DNA of 64,000 bases from Persicaria tinctoria (lineage: Eukaryota > Streptophyta > Magnoliopsida > Caryophyllales > Polygonaceae), in NCBI GenBank assembly GCA_037127255.1, contig JBANSL010000013.1:12978688-13042687 (forward strand), given 5' to 3'. The translations under genes were made by a program, and so were the position numbers. The notes below the pieces were generated by a model. That model made no database searches and was not told the origin of the DNA. It was given only the letters and a program-made list of their open reading frames with translations. Positions 35,401-44,887 of the stretch are shown in pieces (positions within the stretch are counted from its first letter, which is position 1; every line of letters begins with the position of its first letter).

Positions 35401-36440
35401 AGACGTACCTCCTCCAAATGAACTATCAATGAGACCACAAAGAAGTTGGATGATACATGGGGTTTGCGTCCCTGTTGATATCAAATACCTAGAGATTTAT
35501 AATGTTGATAAATTGCTCGGTATTTAGGGGGAGAGGAAATGAGACTAAAAATTAAGAAAGAGATTGCACGGAAGCAACTTCTCTATCATTCATATCCGCG
35601 GATAAATACAAGTGAACTAGAAGTTTAATAAATGAAATGATTATAAGGTTTAGCAAATATGTCATTGAAAGCATTTACTAAAAAGTCAAGAAAGTGACAA
35701 AGTCACAGATACTAGCTCATTTGGAAGTTCCAGAAGTAACTCCAACTCAATGAATATCAAGTGGTTCTCAAGTACACCAGAAGTGTTGGAGATCACTAGG
35801 CTCTTGGTATACGATTCCCCAGAAATGGAATGAGCCTATGAGAATATGATGATCATCAAACAAATGGATGTCGACACCGAAATGATAGTAAAGAGCTAGA
35901 AAAAGGAAATGCATGCAAGAATGGGTTCTTTAAGCATGATGGCATTGGACTTGTAGTTCCAACACCAAAAAGTGCAATATCAATTGGTTTTAAGTGGGTG
36001 TTTGTACAAAATAAAATATAAAGCCAAGTTGATTGCACAAAAACCTATCACAGGTTATTTGGAGAATGTATTCACCAGAAGTGAATATAATTTTGGATCT
36101 AAATATAAATGACGGACGTGTTACTTGCATACGCGTATAAATGAAAAAGATCGATTGAAAATGCCTGAAGCATTAATGTCAAAGCCCCGTCACATACAAT
36201 TGATTAAAGATCCTTATAAGAGTACCTGAAGTACCTATAATTGTGAAAATGGTGACATTGCATTAGGTCCCGAAGTACCATACAATGTTGTTCTCTTTTC
36301 CTTGATCTTGGTTTTTATCCCATTGGGTTTTTCCAAGTTAAGGTTTTTAATGAGGGAACTTAGACACCATTTAACACACTAGATCCCCCATGATTAAATG
36401 GCACACTGGGTCCTGAAGTACCTTATGTTTGTGCATTGAA
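32470..36440 (+). repeat. Array of more than 40 short hairpins with a constant CCNGAAG(T) loop
   Basis: Across 4 kb, short inverted repeats recur every 30-150 bases. Arms of 4-7 bp differ from hairpin to hairpin, but the loop is almost always CCTGAAGT, CCAGAAGT, CCCGAAGT or CC(T/C)GTAGT. Perfect examples: 32,701-32,720 (TTATCT/AGATAA), 32,885-32,906 (TTTCATC/GATGAAA), 33,028-33,049 (AATCATC/GATGATT), 33,110-33,129 (TTGTCT/AGACAA), 33,241-33,260 (TTGTCA/TGACAA), 34,728-34,746 (TTGTTA/TAACAA) and 36,069-36,087 (TATTCA/TGAATA). They lie in the decayed interior of the LTR element. I know of no family with this pattern. Confidence 0.85.
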
Positions 36441-36833
36441 ATCAGCTCAACGCCAGCAAATGTAAGTCAAGCATTCGAAGTCAATTGTAATGTATGAAGA
36501 CATCTCAACTTATACACGTCAAAGGAAATGCTGAGACTCAACTATGCAGCTCATACCGTCAGCATCATCAAGAAGTTCAAAGAGCTTACCCGAATGAGAA
36601 GACTGCAAGAAGGGCGTTGAATTTAGGGGGAGTATATACGCACTGCACTCTTTTTCCCTTCGATCAGGTTTTGTCCCACTGGGTTTTCCTGACAAGGTTT
36701 TTAACGAGGCAGATCACCAAAGTGTATCAAATGTCATATGTATTTATTCTCTGGATCCTAGTTTTGTCCCATTGGGTTTTCTAGATGAGATTTGTAATGA
36801 GGTAGTATTTAAGAATGTTTATCCAAGGGGGAG
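36441..36833 (+). other. 3' non-coding end and polypurine tract of the LTR element
   Basis: Contains repeated TTTTGTCCCA(C/T)TGGGTTTT and GTTTTTAACGAGGCA phrases, frequent before the 3' LTR of plant copia elements, and ends in the polypurine tract CCAAGGGGGAG (36,823-36,833). Confidence 0.6.
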
Positions 36834-36985
36834 TGTTATAATATTATAACATTAGGGATGGATAAACACTAGTAAACCCTAGTTCCCTATGTAAACTTCT
36901 ATATAAAGGGTCCTGAAGACCCCCAATAATACATCAATTCCTCCTCTCTTCTCTCAACCCCTCTTCTCTTATCTTTGGTTTATCA
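36834..36985 (+). repeat. 3' LTR of the nested copia-type element
   Basis: Starts TGTTATAATATTATAACATT right after the polypurine tract and matches 23,550-23,572 plus 29,139-29,265, including CTATATAAAGGGTCCTGAA. The end is set at a CA near 36,985, but this is approximate. Confidence 0.75.
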
Positions 36986-37107
36986 CACAAATCCAATTTT
37001 ACCAAACATCAATCCTAATTTCGAAACAAATTCAAATTCTAAATCTTAAAATTCAATTCCCAATTCCAATTCATAGCAAACAGTTAAACACCCATCCTAA
37101 TTCGAAA

Positions 37108-37240
37108 AAACCTAATTACTAAATGGCCATTTTGCATAACTAGCCATAAAAAAAAACTTTGCACAAATAGCCATGTGCCTTGATTATTTGCATGGGGTAG
37201 AAAATGACCATTTTTTGCAAATAAAAAAGGTAACCGGGAG
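37108..37240 (+). repeat. Left inverted terminal region of the Pack-MULE candidate
   Basis: Order of motifs: CTAAATGGCCATTTTGCAT, GCACAAATAGCCATG, ATGACCATTTTTTGCAAAT, GGTAACCGGG. It matches 41,925-42,042 in reverse complement. Confidence 0.6.
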
Positions 37241-38011
37241 AGGGAGTTGCAGGTGAAGGGGTGGGACACTGCAGCTACACTGTAGCTGTCAGTGACATGT
37301 GGCATCAAAAGGCATCCTCCGTTCATTTCAGAAAACTGTAGACTGTCCATCTTACCAATAGAATTAATTTGTCATACCAATAGGCTAAACCTGTCTTTCC
37401 ATACCTGAAGATATTTTGGAAAGATTCACTGTAGCTGATTTGGCGGGCTGTTAGTGTAGTTTTGGCGCCAAAACAGGGTTCCTCCTTTGAGGAAAGGGGG
37501 GATCATTTATGAGGGGAAAAAGCAATAATTGCATTGATGTGTGTCCCCCAAGAACATATATAAGCTTGAGAGGAGGATCTGAAACACCATAACATGCTCT
37601 ACAAAAAGTGAGGCAGAATATGAGAGAAGCGGAAAGAACGGGGAAAAAGTTACCCGTTCATTCCAGGAAACGATACAGTCCCCATCCTACCAATCGAATA
37701 TTTCCGTCCTACCAATAGTGTACAACTGTCCTTTCATACCTGAAAAAGTGCAAGAAGTTTGTCCGATGACAGTGGCAGCGATGGGTAAATGATCTTGTAC
37801 CTATCCTTTGTAGTTGTTCTTTTTTCTTATAACAGAACTACCCCAAGGTGACGGTTTCACGAGACAAGTTGCAGAGAGTTCGTAATTTATACTCTCTTTT
37901 TGATCAATTGCATAACTTGCAAATTAAGATTACAAATCCAAGCGCTATTTTTGCTTCCTGCGAAATTATCATTTCTTGATGCCTAGACGATCATAAGGAC
38001 CCATTGAAAAT
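37241..38011. other. Left interior of the Pack-MULE candidate, no gene
   Basis: A stretch of about 100 bases around TCCATCTTACCAATAGAAT (37,350) recurs diverged about 335 bases later (37,682), each followed by a CATACCTGAA phrase. It contains many CCTACCAAT(A/C)G phrases like those inside the tRNA-capped inverted repeat. Confidence 0.5.
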
Positions 38012-38082
38012 AGTCTATTAGCTCAATTGGTAGAGCGTTGTGTTTGCACACAAAGATGTGAGTTCGACTCTCACATAGCCTA
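38012..38082 (+). tRNA. tRNA-like sequence (Ala-UGC-like), left cap of an inverted repeat
   Basis: A cloverleaf-like 71-base sequence. D arm GCTC...GAGC with A-box TAGCTCAATTGG; T arm GTGAG-TTCGACT-CTCAC with a B-box-like core; acceptor AGTCTAT against ATAGCCT with one mismatch. The anticodon stem TTGTG/CACAA closes a loop of only six bases, TTTGCA, one short of normal, so the anticodon (UGC by alignment) is doubtful. The identical core repeats inverted at 39,259-39,329. More likely a tRNA-derived element head than a working tRNA. Confidence 0.45.
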
Positions 38083-39258
38083 ATACGGAGTATGTGTGTT
38101 CATGAATCTCTCTAAAGTTATACAATTATGAACCTGGCAGAAAATATATATACTAATGGTAGGACACATTTACGAACATGTTAGGACAAATTCATAAATC
38201 TCTCTGAACTTATACGACTATAAACATGACAGGAAATATATACATTGGTGATAGGACAAATATGTGAACATGGTAAGACAAATTCATAAATCTCTCCAGA
38301 CTAGGTTTTACTCAATTATGCATTGACTCAATTATGCATTTACATTTTTCTGAGATTCATGTGGAAGTAATTTTTTTTCGTAAAGTCAATTATGCATTTA
38401 CATTTTTCCAATAGTATAAATATATCGTACCATCAGTGTGCATCTATCCTACCATTAATGTCAAGTTATACAGGAATTACTGGGTTTCCATTATGATCCT
38501 ACCAATATCGTTGTTTTCTCCTACCATTAGTTTCCATCAATCCTACCATTCTGATCCTACCCATATCGTTGTTTTATCCTACCATTAGTTTTCATCTATC
38601 CTACCATGTTTCTGCATCTATCCTACCAATTTAAATAGCTTTCAAGGAAAATCAAGCTAGAAAGAATCTGTAAATTATTTTCCACAATTTTCATAAAAAC
38701 AACCAATGGTAGAGGGTTTCCAGTCTATAACAGAAGATGAAGGAAACCTAAGTAACATTATATCCAAGGGTAGAGGCTCTAATTCAGTCGTTCTAGCATT
38801 GAATTAGATTGGATTCATGAATTTTGATTGATAGAAATTGGATTGAGATTAGGATTTATGGATTGGTAATTGAGATTGAGATTAGGGAATTCACGCCTCA
38901 ATGATTACTAGTCCGGGATTTGTGGATTGGTCAATATTAATTCTACTTCTTTGTCAATAGTACAAATATATCTTACCATTCGTGTACATCTATCTTACCA
39001 TTAGTGTCAAGTTATACACTTAGGTATTTCGGTGATTACATTTTTATCATACCAATATTGTATATTTATCCTACCAGGTTCACAAATTTGTCCTACCACT
39101 AGTCTATATATTTCCTACCAAGATCATAATTTTATAAGTTCAGAGATATTCATAAATTTGTCCTACCAGATTCACAAATTTATTCTACCACTAGTGTATA
39201 TATTTCCTACCATGTTCAATCATATAAGTCCAGAGAGATATGAACACATACTCCGCAT

Positions 39259-39329
39259 TAGCCTATGTGAGAGTCGAACTCACATCTTTGTGTGCAAACA
39301 CAACGCTCTACCAATTGAGCTAATAGGCT
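39259..39329 (-). tRNA. tRNA-like sequence, right cap of the inverted repeat
   Basis: Same 71-base sequence as at 38,012 but inverted. Here the acceptor stem pairs perfectly (AGCCTAT/ATAGGCT). The anticodon loop is again six bases, TTTGCA. A-box and B-box-like elements are intact, so RNA polymerase III transcription is possible. Confidence 0.45.
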
Positions 39330-39589
39330 ATTTATCGTCGTATAGATTAAGAAACAAGTAAATCTCAATCTAATGAGAACGTAGTAACCGATCCAAAACA
39401 ATGTTCATTCATGCAATTAATAAAGAAAGGATATCTTAATGTCTAAGTGCTCTAATAGATGCCAAGTTTCATGCAAAATTTAGTCCTGCCTAAAACCAAT
39501 CATAAAAGATATGCATGAACAAATCATCCAACTGAACCAAACATATTTCTGATTAACGGAAGAACATTGTATATGAGGAAATAACACCT

Positions 39590-40159
39590 CTCCTGAAGGA
39601 ATTCAAACTGCCTTCGATCTTCAGGTAACCACTTTTTAATTTTCTTGGCACTTAAATCTGAAAGACTAATACTATCGAGAAAAAGTCTCAAACGGACTTC
39701 ATCCTGTCACAGCAAAGGGGCATTGTTAGTAAGCAGATATTTTACATGCATACGCATATGTAACACACAACTTCTCTACCTGCACTCTTTCCGCTTTAGC
39801 TGTCAAACCCAACAACAGAAGCAAATAGCCACCAAATTTATCACACATATACACACCCATTTTGTATCAATTGCCTCCTCCAAAGCCAAAATAAGTGTCT
39901 GAGCACACAGTTCTCGCCTACTACCCATATCAGTGGCTGCTTCTTGGCGCATATTCAATATCCTTTTCATCCTAGATAAGAAAGAACCTGCAGCTAACTC
40001 CTCATTTCTCAAACGATCTCTCAGTTTCATAACATCTGCTCTAGGAAGCACAAAATTCCCTGCTCTGTCACGCATCATTGTAGGATCTCCAACTAAAAGA
40101 ACAGCTGAACTAGCTGATCTCTGTGGTGTTGAGTATGTTCCAGAAATAGCATTTCTCGT
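39590..40159 (-). pseudogene. DEK1: DEK1 (phytocalpain) gene fragment, two exons with intron
   Basis: On the minus strand, exon 40,159-39,780 encodes TRNAISGTYSTPQRSASSAV, GDPTMMRDRAGNFVLPRAD and RDRLRNEELAAGSF, then EEAIDTKWV and, after a one-base frameshift, CDKFGGYLLLLLGLTAKAER. Intron 39,779-39,704 has GT and AG ends. The next exon (39,703 to about 39,590) encodes DEVRLRLFLDSISLSDLSAK and KKWLPEDRRQFE. From memory this is the segment of the plant membrane calpain DEK1 that follows its transmembrane region. Full DEK1 is about 2,150 residues; only about 165 are here and the calpain catalytic domain is absent. Retained introns point to DNA-level capture. Confidence 0.85.
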
Positions 40160-41141
40160 CTGCACATCAATCAAAAATATGTCACACACAAACCTAAAAA
40201 AAAAAACTCAACTGTTTTCTTATATGAAACAAACTCCATAAAATGAAAGATAATTGGTCATTTGATTTACTGGTACAAGACAACAAAGGATATATGATTG
40301 ACATGGCAGTGTTAGTTGTGTATAAGTGTTAAACCTCTAAGAAGGCAATCGCAAACCATCCTAAAAGACAGAAGAGCTGAGATGAAGCCATGGTCTGTTG
40401 GTTGACAAGAACAAGGGAAAGTGAGTATATTTAAAAGAATAAGTATGCATGTAATATGATATGAGCACTTTAAGTTTGGAACATGTAATCTAACAATTTA
40501 AGATTTTATCATTAATCAAAATTGTAACTAAAGTAGGAAACCATTTCATTTCTAAGTACATGTGTTCCTCAGTAAATGCACTAAGATTTTACCGATCATG
40601 ATTATGATCAGAATTAGCATGGTTTTCCATTCAAACATCATATGAAGGCACATGATACTTAAAAGGGGAAAAAATCATCAGTGCTTAGAAATCGCTATAA
40701 AGGAAAACAAAAAGAAAGCAATTCCAAGGAGTGAAATAAAAGGATTAGTGAGGCAAGTATGATAGGGCATATTAAGTATGTAAGGTAGGATAAATAATGG
40801 ATTTGAGACTTCTACTGACCATGTTTTAGGTTTCGAAATGAGATGGGTAAAGAATCCTCACTTATTTAAAGATTTGGCCTCTAAGATCGCTGAAACCAAC
40901 ATATATTCAAACTAAAATGGTTCCTCACTTATCTAAAGAATCAAGCAGTACATGCCGATTCTAGTAGTAATACATATAGGTATGCAAATTTGGATGGAAA
41001 CTTACGCAAATATTTAGGATTTAATGACTTCACCAAGCTATGAACTAATGAACTGGAAGATATAAAATTGACACTCCAAAACCTCAAAACTCAGAAGGAC
41101 AAGAAAATCCAAACAAAAATAGAAGTAGCAAAATTACATAC
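40160..41141 (-). other. Interval between the captured gene fragments, no exon recognised
   Basis: AT-rich, non-coding. It may contain intron sequence from either captured gene, but I see no further exon. Confidence 0.4.
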
Positions 41142-41256
41142 CAGAGCGATAAGCATTCACGTTAGCACCTAATTCAATTAGGGTTTTAGCAACATTATCC
41201 ATTTCTGGATTCATACAAGCCCATATCAAGGGGGTTCTCCCTTCCTTATCAACACA
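41142..41256 (-). pseudogene. Ankyrin-repeat exon of an XBAT34/35-like E3 ligase, captured fragment
   Basis: A 115-base exon on the minus strand with an AG acceptor (CTGCAG before 41,256) and GT donor (GTATGT after 41,142). It encodes DKEGRTPLIWACMNPEMD and NVAKTLIELGANVNAYRS, one and a bit ankyrin repeats. From memory this closely matches the first ankyrin of Arabidopsis XBAT35, a RING-type ubiquitin ligase. The preceding MGQQQSK-type exon and the following ankyrin and RING exons are absent. It lies about 1 kb upstream of the DEK1 fragment in the same orientation. Confidence 0.8.
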
Positions 41257-41924
41257 CTGCAGAACACAAACAAATTCACCACAAAACCCCCAAATTGAAG
41301 AGCGAAAAGCATAAAAGATGGCAAATTGATAAAACTAGTATCACAAAAATCATAGATGAAGAAGAAAGAGCGGTGATTTGGGAGAAATACATATAGGTAT
41401 CCATTTCTTTGGGGGGGGGGGGGAGAGATCTGGAAGAGGGAAAGGGTAGAGAGAACTCAGAGAAGAAACGTTTGCCAATGAGAGAGAAAAGCGGGGAAGC
41501 GAGGTAGAGATACTGGTTGAGACGAAAATGAGGGAGAAGGGAGTCGCCATACCCGGGGGTTCGACCTTGGCGAGACGAAAAGGAGGGAGAAGGGAGACGC
41601 ACGCCGTCGGAGGAATTAGGCGATTCAGGCACGAAATCCGGCATAGGATTGGGGAAGTAACGATCCGCCATTGTCGATTTCGATTCAAGGTAGAGAGAGC
41701 GAGAGAGAACAGTGGCGATGTCGGAGATGAACGGTGGCGTAGTGGTTGGGTGGGGGTGGTAGTTGACTCCGGCAACCTAGGGAACAGAAAAGTAGAAAGT
41801 TTATCGGCCAATTTGCAGATCAAGAAAGGAAGGAGAGAGCGGGGATTACAGAGAAGATCGAAGGCGAAGCGAGGGGAGAAGAGATTTGGGTTACTTTCAC
41901 CTGCAACACCAGGTCACCAACAGT
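41257..41924 (-). other. Possible promoter and first exon of a chimeric transcript
   Basis: A minus-strand open frame from 41,671 begins MADRYFPNPMPDFVPE and is proline- and serine-rich; I cannot assign it. The stretch is G+C-richer than its surroundings and has a G-run (41,411-41,423). It could be a third captured exon joined to the ankyrin exon, but no clean donor before the ankyrin acceptor is obvious. Confidence 0.3.
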
Positions 41925-42042
41925 ACAAGAAAACCGGTAGTTTTATTTGCATTGTATGGCCAGGTCATTTTTTGCCAATTTTTCACCCTTTTGGCTATTT
42001 GTGCAAATAGGCCCATTTTTTAGGCTATTTAGTGCAATTTCC
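41925..42042 (-). repeat. Right inverted terminal region of the Pack-MULE candidate
   Basis: Reverse complement carries ATTGCACTAAATAGCC, TTTGCACAAATAGCCAAAAG, AAAAATGACC and TGCAAATAAAACTACCGG, paralleling 37,108-37,240. Confidence 0.6.
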
Positions 42043-42407
42043 TCTTACACTAAATCTTACAAATTAAATCCAAATAATTATTTTCTATTCTACGAAGAAA
42101 TTGAAGAAATGGTACCTAATTTCGTAGTTAGAAGAATTGAATCGAATTTAAACTTGGAACAATTGAAGAACTTGGTGGGATGGCGTCATTGGACAACCGC
42201 ATGCCTGCGCCCGCGCCACTGCCGTTGCGCCTGCACCAGTGCACCATCGTCGCGACGCCGTCCGCAGTCTATGCCTCCGCCTCAACGCTGCCGGAAGAGG
42301 ATCGATATATAAGAAGGTTGAAGCGTTTATTGGAAGCGTTGTTGTTCGCCTGTTCTTCCCCTTCGTGCAATTTTTTCTGGAAGCCGACAGTAGCAGTAGG
42401 TCATTCT
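42043..42407. other. Short interval, no gene supported
   Basis: A plus-strand frame from 42,180 (MASLDNRMPAPAPLPLRLH) is G+C-rich and unlike any family I recognise. It is probably chance or a captured leader. Confidence 0.35.
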
Positions 42408-42845
42408 TTTTTTTTTTTTATTAATATATATATATATATACACATACCAAAATCTTCCCCCCCCCCCCCCCCGACTAATTGGGCCCGAGGCGAGTGCCAG
42501 TTGGGCCTCGCCTCAGGTCCGGCCTTGCCGATGGACTTGGTGGATACTCAACTTCCCAGTCTGGGGATTCAAGCAGTGCTCGACACTGCATTAAGTTATG
42601 GTGGGCAAAGGTCTCACCTTCCCTCGATCGCAGCAGTTTGCAGGCCATGGCGCAGTCCATCTTGAGCAATAGGTTCGGCATCCTCAGTTCCTTTGTGATC
42701 TTAAGGCCATGGAAATTAAAGCTGCCAATAGCTCGGCTTCGATTGCTTGACAACTCCCGCACTTGAAAGCAAAGGCTCTGACGAACTCACCATCTGAATT
42801 CCTGAAGACTCCCCGGCCCCCTCCTGCTGGCCCTGGGTTGCCTCT
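42408..42845 (-). mobile_element. LINE 3' fragment with RNase H remnant, minus strand
   Basis: The minus-strand frame reads GNPGPAGGG and GVFRNSDGEFVRAFAFKCG then AIEAELLAALISMALRS (about 42,845-42,690), the first half of a plant LINE RNase H. The second half follows in other frames (AEPIAQDGLRHGLQTA). A T-run at 42,408-42,420 would be the poly(A) tail. TA and C simple runs lie just inside it (42,422-42,474). Confidence 0.75.
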
Positions 42846-43246
42846 CGTATTATTTTTTGTTTATATATGATAGTTGGTATTATTTTGAGTAATTTTTCCT
42901 TGTTAATATATATGCTTGTATTTTTCGACATATTTCTATGTCAAGAGTAATGATATTTCTCGACACCAAGAGATGCTACAAATGGCCCAAAAACATTCTG
43001 ATACCTTACCAATCTCGACACCACAGAGTCACAAATGAGATTTGTTATTTTCGACGCTATAGCTCCAATATCGACGCTTTAAGGTGTCCAAAATGGAAAT
43101 ACCATTCGTGATGGCAAAATTCTTGGCGCCTTGTAAAAGCTAGCATCGAGAATGAAAATATAAACACTCTAAAGCGTCAGAAATGGTAATCAAAAGTGTC
43201 GTAAAATACGGGGTGTAAATCGACCATTACTAAAATTTTATAGTAT
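42846..43246. other. Non-coding stretch before the chitinase duplication
   Basis: Contains repeated TCGACRC/ATCGACGC phrases (about 42,960-43,230) of the sort found near the ends of some CACTA-type elements, but no defined element border. Confidence 0.35.
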
Positions 43247-44100
43247 TGTTCGTGTGTAGTAAATCCCTAAAGATAAAAACTAAAAGATTTTTTTATTATG
43301 AAAAGATTCAAAATACACCAGAAGTAAGTCTGATAAATCGAGAGGGTACAAAGAGCGTCCGACAACACGTCAAGATATCAAACAAACAATTACAAGCTAA
43401 CATCCTCAAAGAAATAGCCTATATATTATTTAAAGAAATATATACAAACACCAATTCTACAACATGACTTCACAAAACCACATAAAGTTGTATATATGAT
43501 ATTTCTTTTTGCAATTAAAGAACCATCAAAGAAGTGAAGATCTTCAAAAATGGATTTATTCTTTTGTTGTAACAGTTATATACATGAGAAATTATTATAA
43601 TTCAACTATTCAAGAGCGATTGGAGTGAAGAAGAGATTATGTAATGACTATAACCTGCAAGTAAAACTATATATGTGAGCTTGGAAATTCTGAACACAGC
43701 TCTTAAGTCTTCAACAAGTTACCTCTTCGATTCAAATCTACTCAATATTAATATGATGAGTGCAAATAAAAAATGGAGATAAATTATTGTAATTGGTAAT
43801 TAATCACCTGCTACCAGTAATACAAAACCGATATGTAAAAGTCAAGTGTGGGTACTGGAGTCATAGGTTGTTATGAAAATAAATTAAGATACCAAACATT
43901 TTTTTTATTAAAAAAATGGAGCACGTAACTGGTTTTATTTGCATAATATGTCCTCAAAATGTGTTGAAAGTGAAATATCTCATTACTTCCAGAACTTCTC
44001 ACCACTTAAAGTTACAACTTATCTAACCTCCCCACAATAAGTAACTTTTGATAACATCTCATTCCTTAATGTAACTTGTCCTTGCTTATGTAATTTTCTA

Positions 44101-44339
44101 ATCCGATCCCTCCGTTTCAAAATAAAAGTCTCTTGATTTTTTGTACATTTTTTTAAGAAGGTAGAAACTCTATAAAATATTATTTTTTCAATCAAACTTT
44201 TTTCATAAATTGATACTTTTTAGTAATAAGTATAAATTTATGGAAAACAATTGATTAAAAAAATAATATTTTATAATGTTTTTACCTCCTTAAAAAAACG
44301 TGAAAAAGTCAAGAGACTTTTATTTTGAAACAGAGGGAG
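44101..44339. mobile_element. Stowaway-type MITE, about 239 bp
   Basis: Inverted ends CCCTCCGTTTCAAAATAAAAG and CTTTTATTTTGAAACAGAGGG are flanked by TA (44,099-44,100 and 44,340-44,341), the Tc1/mariner target. The paralogous site in copy 2 (around 62,785) has no insertion: TTTTCTACTATTTAATG runs straight through. The first few bases of the left end (ATCCGAT) are altered. Confidence 0.85.
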
Positions 44340-44397
44340 TACTATTTAATGTAAATCATGAAATAGAAACCTCGCTAACATATTGAGCTGTGGCTAT

Positions 44398-44600
44398 TAG
44401 GGTTGTTATATGAGTCAGGTAGCTCGAGCTCGAGTTGATAAAAACTCGACTCGAGCTCGTTTATTTTTTAAACAAACTCGGTATGAGCACATTTTTAAGC
44501 CCGAGTTCAAATTTAAACTCATCTCGAACTCGACTTATTTATAAACGAGTTGTATATTAACAAGTAATACTCGATTTGTTCCGCTCAAACAACACTCCTA
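44398..44600. mobile_element. hAT-type MITE in the chitinase upstream region, copy 1
   Basis: Ends TAGGGTTGTT and AACACTCCTA enclose CTCGAGCTCG-rich sequence. The left flank GTGGCTAT matches the right flank GTGGTTAC of the corresponding element in copy 2, giving an 8-bp target duplication once the copies are compared. It therefore predates the duplication. Confidence 0.55.
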
Positions 44601-44690
44601 TTGGCCTACCAGAGACACCACTTATCGACGTTCTAATTAAAAAAAAAAAAATTAACACTATGATTTGTAAATTTAGAACTGGTCAACATC

Positions 44691-44717
44691 TAGACATTCT
44701 CATGACCAATCGGTCAA
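44691..44717 (+). promoter_or_regulatory. Two W-box motifs upstream of chitinase copy 1
   Basis: GGTCAA (reverse of TTGACC, the WRKY factor site) at 44,691-44,696 and 44,712-44,717, about 130 and 110 bases before the TATA box. Both are kept in copy 2 (63,057 and 63,088). Pathogen-responsive control by WRKY factors is known for such genes and is inferred here. Confidence 0.6.
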
Positions 44718-44826
44718 CATAGAATTGGTCTAAAATAACACAAATCTTATTTTACAAACACTTCACTTACACGTCACAGCCACAAATATTTTACTCCCAA
44801 CAAAATATATCCACCTCCGAACCTCC

Positions 44827-44837
44827 CTATATAAACC
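44827..44837 (+). promoter_or_regulatory. TATA box of chitinase copy 1
   Basis: CCTATATAAACC, about 60 bases before the start codon; the same place in copy 2 reads CCTATAAAAACC. Confidence 0.75.
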
Positions 44838-44887
44838 CCATCCCATACCCCATTTTCTCCACAACACCAAACAACATAACAATAACA

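Larger units (their letters stand above)
23550..36985 (+). mobile_element. Old copia-type LTR retrotransposon with three nested insertions
   Basis: A 5' LTR starts with TGTTATAATATTATTATATT at 23,550; its remainder is at 29,139-29,270, after a 5.57-kb insertion. The matching 3' LTR begins at 36,834, directly after the polypurine tract AAGGGGGAG. Between them lie a Mutator-type element and a LINE insertion. Removing the three leaves about 5.6 kb, a normal copia length. No long coding frame survives. The region before the 3' LTR keeps text common in copia 3' ends (repeated TCCCATTGGGTTTT phrases, about 36,270-36,790). Superfamily assignment is therefore inference. Confidence 0.75.
38012..39329. 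repeat. Inverted repeat (foldback) of 1.3 kb capped by tRNA-like sequences
   Basis: The left arm (38,012 to about 38,300) and right arm (about 39,050-39,329) match in reverse complement. Both start TAG(T/C)CTATTAGCTCAATTGG, then GTGAGTTCGACTCTCACATA, CGGAGTATGTG and TTCAT.ATCTCTCT. The centre holds many TCCTACCATTAGTGTA-type short repeats. The outer ends are the tRNA-like heads. It could be two tRNA-derived SINEs inserted tail to tail, or one foldback transposon. Confidence 0.75.
37108..42042 (-). mobile_element. Probable Pack-MULE carrying DEK1 and ankyrin gene fragments
   Basis: The ends are related inverted repeats. The left has ACTAAATGGCC (37,119), GCACAAATAGCCA and TGCAAATAAAAAAGGTAACCGG. 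The right end read on the minus strand has ACTAAATAGCC, GCACAAATAGCCA and TGCAAATAAAACTACCGG in the same order over about 120 bases. Between them are intron-containing fragments of two unrelated genes in the same orientation, the signature of a gene-capturing Mutator-like element. No transposase and no clear 9-bp target duplication were found, so a Helitron or plain rearrangement remains possible. Confidence 0.65.

Noticed and set aside
41528..42010. 160-residue plus-strand open frame over the G+C-rich part of the Pack-MULE
   Set aside because: Arg/Gly-rich, no recognisable domain, and opposite to the captured exons on the minus strand. Likely a chance frame in G+C-rich sequence.
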